Positions 59,901-64,000 of a stretch of DNA of 64,000 nucleotides are shown one piece after another (within the stretch, counting starts at the first letter, position 1; every line of letters starts with the position of its first letter). The translations under genes and the position numbers were made by a program. This DNA comes from Anaeramoeba flamelloides (taxonomy: Eukaryota > Metamonada > Anaeramoebidae): contig JANTQA010000051.1 of NCBI GenBank assembly GCA_027625915.1, positions 5,580,501 to 5,644,500 of the forward strand, read 5' to 3'. A model generated the notes under the pieces. That model was not told the DNA's origin and ran no database searches. It saw only the letters and a list, made by a program, of their open reading frames with translations.

Positions 59901-61338
59901 AAACAAACAATTCATCAATAAATTAATTTGGGGACTTGAAATAAAAATTTTTCAAGTTTTAATCGGAAAATAACATCTTAAAAAAAACGAAAGAGAGAAA
60001 AAAGTAATTAAAAAAAGAATTTTCATACATAATTCCCTTTCAACCTTTGCGCGCATAATTTTGATTTCTATTTGGAGGTTTACTTTTGCTCGTTCAATTT
60101 CTTTTTGTTTTATAGTTTGTTCGTTGACCTTGTTTTTGTTTTTCTCAACCTCCTCTTCAATTACTTTCACTAAATTCAAATAATGGTTGCTATCACGAAA
60201 CCCAGACACCTCTTGTTTTTTTTTTAATGTCTCTTGCTTGAGTACATTTCTGATATATTCCAATTCTTGTTTTTTCTTTAACTGTTTAATTTTTTCTTTT
60301 TTGAGTATTTTTATCAATCTTTTTTTATGTTTGTCCTTGCTTCTTTGTTTTTGGGGGTATTCGTCTTTTGTTTTGGAGTTTCTTTGCTCATGTATTTTCT
60401 CAAGTCTTCTTTTTTTAATAACAAGCGAATTTCTTTGTTCAACTAAAAATTGAAAAAACGTTTTATGTCCTAAAATCAGTTTTTTGGTATGGGACGACAC
60501 GGGGACTATTGGAATGTTTTTTGAGTTTATTAAAGACATAAATTATTCAAATACAGATTGTTTTTATTTTTGTTGTCAGTCTTTGAATGGTGTTGAAAAG
60601 ATCACCTTCACAAACTCATTGATTTTTGGATCTTTTTTTTGAATTAAAAAAAAAGAAAAAAAATATCAATTTTACATTTTAAAGGCAGGTAGTTGTCTTT
60701 ATTTTGTTTATTTGGATTCAAAAATTTGACTTGAGATGGCCTCGAAAAAATACCGTGCTCAGGTTTACATTCAAAGTATTTTATTCCTTGGACTGAGCCA
60801 TCGTTTCTTCCAACTTTTTTTATTTGTTTATTTGTTTGTTTTTTTTTTGTTTTTGTTTGTTTTTTTTTGTTTTTGTGTGTTGAAAAAAAGATCTGTTAGA
60901 ATGAAAAAAAAAAAACGACTTTTAAACCCTATAATAATTTACACAATAGGTGTGCTAAATTCAAGAAAAACTCGTTTTGAAAAAAAAAAAGGATAATTTC
61001 CTTTTTTTTGGATAATATTTGCTGAGAGCAACAATTAATATTTTCAAAGATCAGAAAACAATATAAAGGTGTTAGTTCGAGAATTAAATAGTAACACAGA
61101 AAAAGTCTTTTCTTAAATAATCGAAAGACTTTGTTCTTTTTGTTTTTGTTTTGATTTTAGATTGCAGAATTTTTAAAGGATAAAAACAAATCAACAAGGT
61201 AAAGAAATTGTTACCTTTCTCTTTTAATTCAATACCAACCCAATTACCTGGTGAAAATTTAGTTTGACCAATAAACTTGATGCTACCTTCGTTATTAAAT
61301 ACTGTTACTTTGTCTCCTATTTTTAAAGTTGATATCAT
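52393..61338 (-). CDS. CAP-Gly / coiled-coil / LisH-like / RasGEF protein, predicted six exons
   Basis: Predicted exons 61215-61338, 60676-60813, 60029-60505, 56542-56769, 56141-56395 and 52393-53894 keep phase (1,1,1,1,1) and give 907 residues. ATG 61338 starts a CAP-Gly domain (residues 5-74). Its first half is in exon 1 (FIGQTKFSPGNWVGIEL) and its second half in exon 2 (VGRNDGSVQGIKYFECKPEH), so that join is firm. GRNDG replaces the usual GKNDG that binds EEY/F tails of EB1 and tubulin. Exons 3-4 are Lys/Glu coiled coil. Exon 5 has a LisH-like helix pair (KEDIQQLIIQYFVSKRMN). Exon 6 has the RasGEF N motif (from ~508) and a catalytic domain (~662-896; FDSLMAIIGAF, RLPIVPYLAVFLNDL). The joins of exons 2-3 and 3-4 rest only on phase and GT-AG borders. 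Alternatives are a separate CAP-Gly peptide ending at 60576, a coiled-coil gene starting at ATG 60539, and a RasGEF starting at ATG 56626. Exon 4 has no ATG before 56626 and stays open to an AG, which favours one gene. Confidence 0.68.
53929..53966. repeat. TA then TG microsatellite
   Basis: An AT tract of about 20 bases passes directly into a GT tract of about 16 bases. Confidence 0.95.
54020..54460 (-). mobile_element. LINE 3'-end fragment, copy 2, interrupted by a MITE
   Basis: Read on the minus strand, 54335-54450 matches the LINE tail at 59.15-59.28 kb (ACTAAATTAAGTTTCAAATAC, GTCACAAATTTAGTCAC, TTCTCTCTTTA). The last part (CAGATTAAATGATT to AACAATAAATAAA) continues on the far side of the MITE at 54074-54332. 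Confidence 0.75.
54074..54332. mobile_element. MITE family M5 (259 bp) with TTATAAC repeats
   Basis: Starts CCCTAATAAAAAATTTTTTT and ends TTTTTTTATTAGGG, with TA on both sides. The interior carries about ten spaced copies of TTATAACA or its complement. It is inserted in a LINE tail whose sequence resumes cleanly on the other side. Confidence 0.85.
54820..55554. mobile_element. MITE family M2, copy 2, split by a family X element
   Basis: The left half starts CAGTCAGTTTCACTTTTAAG after TA and runs to a TTATTTTAC block. The right half resumes at GTATCCGAATTTTGTGC and decays towards the end, closing before TA at 55555. The halves align to the ends of the intact copies at 19.1 and 63.3 kb. Confidence 0.85.
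54934..55468 (-). mobile_element. TIR element family X, copy 4 (535 bp), nested in M2
   Basis: Left end AAACCCATTCCAAAAATTTG, reversed right end AACTCAATTCCAAAAATTTG, TA on both sides. Its core is very close to the interrupted copy at 57.1-59.5 kb (TTGATCGATCAAATGATAAG block, CTTCTATCAACCAT), so the two are recent sisters. Confidence 0.9.
57412..59312 (+). mobile_element. 5'-truncated LINE with reverse-transcriptase C-terminal half, split by MITE M1
   Basis: Begins at the reverse-transcriptase YTDDLILI motif (the YxDD active site). It continues through KYGLTVNDLK, KKIKYLGIRI, the thumb-like AIILPQVLYGLDIF, and a C-terminal Cys/His block (CPFFNKK..HFIWDC). Frame changes and stops between these blocks show it is a dead copy. 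Translated blocks lie in 57413-57520, 57495-57990, 58080-58212 and 58726-59010, followed by about 300 bp of non-coding tail. The likely target duplication is AATACATTTTTTT before and AATATATTTTTTT after it. Loss of the 5' part is usual for LINE insertion. The non-LTR clade cannot be settled from this fragment. Confidence 0.85.
58214..58723. mobile_element. MITE family M1, copy 2 (510 bp), nested in the LINE
   Basis: Inverted ends AACTATCTTTCATAATAATTG and, reversed, AACTAAATTTCATAATAAATG, flanked by TA on both sides. Removing the element plus one TA restores the LINE codons RYTYRWEKR without a break, so the insertion site is exact. Confidence 0.95.
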
Positions 61339-61997
61339 AAATTAAATTAACTGAAAAAAATAAAAATTCCAAACTCTTGTCAACTACAAACAATCTTGCC
61401 ATTTTCAAAGGTTTTTCAATTTCCAAACTCTTTTTAAACCCTTCCAAACCCTTTTCGATTTTCAAAAAGGATGAAAAAATTGCTAGAAGTGAGATTTTTC
61501 GCATATTTTTCATTTATTAATTAATCTCTTTTGACAGTATACTTTTTTAAGGCTATTAATGTAACTAATTTAGAATATGACTTCTCAAGTTCCATTTAGT
61601 TATAACTATTGGTTGAGTTTGTGTAGTTTTAGAGTTGAAGAGGTTCTTTTCTTTAATATTGAGGTTTTTCGTTTGTTTTTTGTCGTCTTATTGAGTATTT
61701 ATTTTTATTTAGTTTTATTAATTAAAAAGACACTATTTTTAAAATTCTGCTTGCATAGAAATTGAAAACTTGTTTTTTAAACAAGTACAGAGGAGAAAAA
61801 CATGATTTTTGAAGGGAATTTGATATTTAGTTATCTTTGTAAATTGATATATATCAAAATTTATCTTAAGTATGTTGTTAGTAACAACATATTTAACCAA
61901 TTTTTGTTTTTGTTTGAAAAATATTTTCAATAATTTTTTTCAGTAAGACACCTTCAAAATTATCATTTTTTTATTTTTTTTTTCTTATTTTTTAAAA

Positions 61998-62385
61998 AAA
62001 AATCAGTCAACAATAGGAGAATAACAACAAAACCAAAATCAACTAACAACTTTGGAGGTAGTTACAACATCAAAAACAACAATAATAAATGACAAGATTC
62101 ATCAAATCATTCCAAATTCAATCCAAACAATTCAAATGATCCTGACACACGTTTTTAATTGATCCAATACCACCAATAACAGTAGTAGAAACAGTAATAA
62201 TTGTAGTGCCCATAATAACCTCAATAACAAAACCAACAATAATAACAATCACAGTAGAACAAAAAATAATACGAATAAACCCATCAAAATAGATACAAAA
62301 ACAATAAGAATAAGGGCAACAATAGTAAAATCAACAATAATAACAACAGTAACAGTGGTAGGAACAATAACAAATTTATCAAACT
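61998..62385 (+). pseudogene. Decayed Asn/Ser-rich coding-like stretch
   Basis: AAC/AAT-rich triplet text reads as Asn-rich peptide in successive frames: RRITTKPKSTNNFGGSYN, then DSSNHSKFNPNNSNDP, then NNSSRNSNNCSAHNNLN, then NNKNKGNNSK. Each piece is cut by stops or frame changes. The G+C and triplet bias differ sharply from the flanks. Such Asn-rich stretches are common in amoeba genes, so this may be the remnant of a host gene, or a drifting triplet repeat that never coded. Confidence 0.4.
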
Positions 62386-63094
62386 TTAAATTTTTGTTTT
62401 TCTTTTTTTTATTTTTTCATTTTTATTAATTACATAAATAAAACAGATATTTTTTCCATTTTCATTTTTTTCTTGTTTTTGTTTTTTATTTCGCTTTATT
62501 TGTAATTTCTTTTTTTCTTGTTAGTAACCTTGAAAAGTTCAGTTTTTCAAGACTTCTCTTTTTTCAAATCTATTTTTTTATAAAAAATATTATAATTTTG
62601 AAATATTTGTGGATTATCTCGAGGAAACTCAAAAAAATATTAATATTCTATTTTTATTTTAATTTTTTTTATTATTATTGAAGAAATGTAATCAGACTCT
62701 AGTTACCCATATTTTTTAAAATCCCATTTCTGAAATTGAGACGTAAAATCATATGATTTCACTAATAGTAATTCATGAGAATTAATTCAAACTGTATTGT
62801 TTTCAAATTAATTCTTTAGTATTTATTTCTTTACATTTGCTTTGAAATTTCAATGAATCATACTCACCAGAAGGATATAACTATAAAAAATTATCAATTT
62901 TTTCGATTGTAACCTTCTGTTCATATTTTAAACATAAATAATTATATTGGTTTCTATTGTTATTTAATATATGATAATATACATTGAAGCAGTTAGTGAA
63001 CGACCGAGATTTTTAGAATTATTTTACTTGATAGATAACTTATTTATATTTGAGTATCCAATCAGTAATTTTGATTTTTAATTATTGCAAGATA

Positions 63095-63289
63095 TTTATT
63101 GGAAGTGCCTTCAAGTATTGACAAATGCGGTCATGTGCTGTATATTACTAAGGTTTTCTTGTATTTCTGTAATTAACCGAAATTTTAGGAAATTTTGGGT
63201 TTTATTTCTTATGTTAAAAAAAACATCACGACTTTTTTCCAGAATTCAAACGAATGGAGAAAAATAAAAGACTTTAATCAATTCTCACG
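63095..63289 (+). repeat. W repeat copy, diverged
   Basis: TTGGAAGTGCCTTCAAG, a TAAGGTTTTCTTG block and CCAGAATTCAAACGAATGG match the order of the W copy at 35.4 kb. It abuts the M2 MITE directly. Confidence 0.5.
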
Positions 63290-63482
63290 CAGTCAATTCC
63301 ACTTTTAAGGCACAAACTTTCAATGAAATTTAAGGCACAAAAAAATCACAAATTAAGGTACAAAATTTGTAATTTTTTTTTTACATTTTATTTTACTAGA
63401 ATCTGGATTTTGTACCTTAATTTGAGATTTTTTATGTGCCTTAAATTTCGTAGAAAATTTGTACCTTAAAAGTGGAACTGAC
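63290..63482. mobile_element. MITE family M2, copy 3 (193 bp)
   Basis: Starts CAGTCAATTCCACTTTTAAGG and ends CCTTAAAAGTGGAACTGAC followed by TA. The left TA is replaced by CG. Each arm carries three TTAAGGCACAAA-type motifs spaced 25 and 23 bp apart. Confidence 0.9.
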
Positions 63483-64000
63483 TATTAGAGTATTTAGAAA
63501 CATTAATAATTTAGATTTTTATTTTTTCCTTAACTTCTTATTGAATTTTTGGTATAACAGGAAGAAGAGTTATATAGGAACAGAACTAGTGAATACATAC
63601 ATATATATGGATACTGAAAGTCGTTTGTATGGTAAATTAAAAATTAAAAATTAAAAAGAAAAAGAAAAGAGAGAAATTACCAAGTGTTTAAAAAAAAAAA
63701 AAAAAAAAGGGTATAAATAGAAAAGAAAAAAATAGTAATTATAATAACGACTCATAAAAGAAACTTTGAAGATCAATAATCAAATTAAAAAAAAATGAAG
63801 TAAAAATATTGTGACTCTGATTTTGAGAGTGGTTAATTTAACGATTGCATTAGTAAACTTTGATTTTATAATTATTTTTTAACAATTGCACCTTATAAAC
63901 TCCTATTTGGATTTACTTCTTTTTCCTTTTCTTTTTTCACTTGATTTTCTGTTGCCAATGTTTTTTTTTCCTTTTTCAACCATAAAAAAATTTCTTACTT

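Larger units (their letters stand above)
56770..60028 (-). other. 3.3-kb putative intron 3 of the CAP-Gly RasGEF gene
   Basis: Bounded by donor GTATGA (60028-60023) and an AAAAAG acceptor at 56770, both phase 1. About 2.4 kb of it is the nested family X / LINE / M1 insertion. At 59590-59690 and 59790-59890 there is an imperfect direct repeat (TTCAATAAGCAAGA / TCCAATAAGCAAGA blocks). If the exons belong to separate genes this is intergenic instead. Confidence 0.5.
61339..64000. other. Region above the CAP-Gly gene with decayed Asn-rich sequence and repeats
   Basis: No complete gene. 61340-61980 shows AT-rich DNA. The features at 61998-62385, 63095-63289 and 63290-63482 are listed separately. 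63490-64000 has A/T runs only. The CAP-Gly gene promoter should lie near 61.35-61.6 kb. Confidence 0.55.

Overview
The window is a very AT-rich nuclear segment from a protist eukaryote. Spliceosomal GT-AG introns, a COPI coat subunit, a DOCK protein, two RasGEF proteins and standard stop codons all exclude a prokaryote or organelle. Glu/Lys-rich and Asn-rich low-complexity inserts, multidomain RasGEFs and amoeba-type GTPase signalling suggest an amoeboid protist. An Anaeramoeba-like anaerobic amoeba or an amoebozoan is my best guess, but this is inference because no rRNA is present.

Layout. 1-1899 is non-coding with a CA/TA microsatellite. 1900-3702 (+) encodes an SMP lipid-transfer protein. 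3703-7609 is intergenic with decayed repeats. 7610-10195 (+) is acylaminoacyl-peptidase. 10196-15481 is intergenic and holds several TA-flanked inverted-repeat elements. 15482-16375 (-) is a HAD phosphatase of the phosphoglycolate phosphatase type. 16376-21524 is intergenic with two MITEs. From 21.5 to 61.3 kb every gene is on the minus strand: delta-COP (3 exons), a 1482-residue RasGEF (4 exons), an SH3-DOCK protein (2 exons, 4.4-kb intron), and a second RasGEF that I assemble from six phase-compatible exons. That second gene would join a CAP-Gly domain, a coiled coil, a LisH-like motif and RasGEF. 61.3-64 kb holds an Asn-rich decayed coding stretch and more repeats.

Function. Three of the large genes are GTPase activators: two for Ras/Rap-type and one for Rac/Cdc42-type GTPases. 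One carries a microtubule-tip domain and one a formin-like GTPase-binding region, so the theme is cytoskeletal control. The rest are housekeeping genes for COPI traffic, membrane-contact lipid transfer, N-acyl peptide clearance and metabolite repair.

Mobile DNA. Most intron and intergenic space consists of short non-coding elements with terminal inverted repeats, inserted at TA dinucleotides like Tc1/mariner-type MITEs. I separate at least six families and one LINE family. Several insertions are nested: a MITE inside a LINE inside another MITE-like element (57.1-59.5 kb), one MITE family inside another (54.8-55.6 kb), and a MITE inside a LINE tail (54.0-54.5 kb). Introns grew mainly by such insertions. 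A 95-bp inverted repeat that is 94/95 identical lies in the DOCK intron. I saw no CRISPR array, rRNA or confident tRNA.
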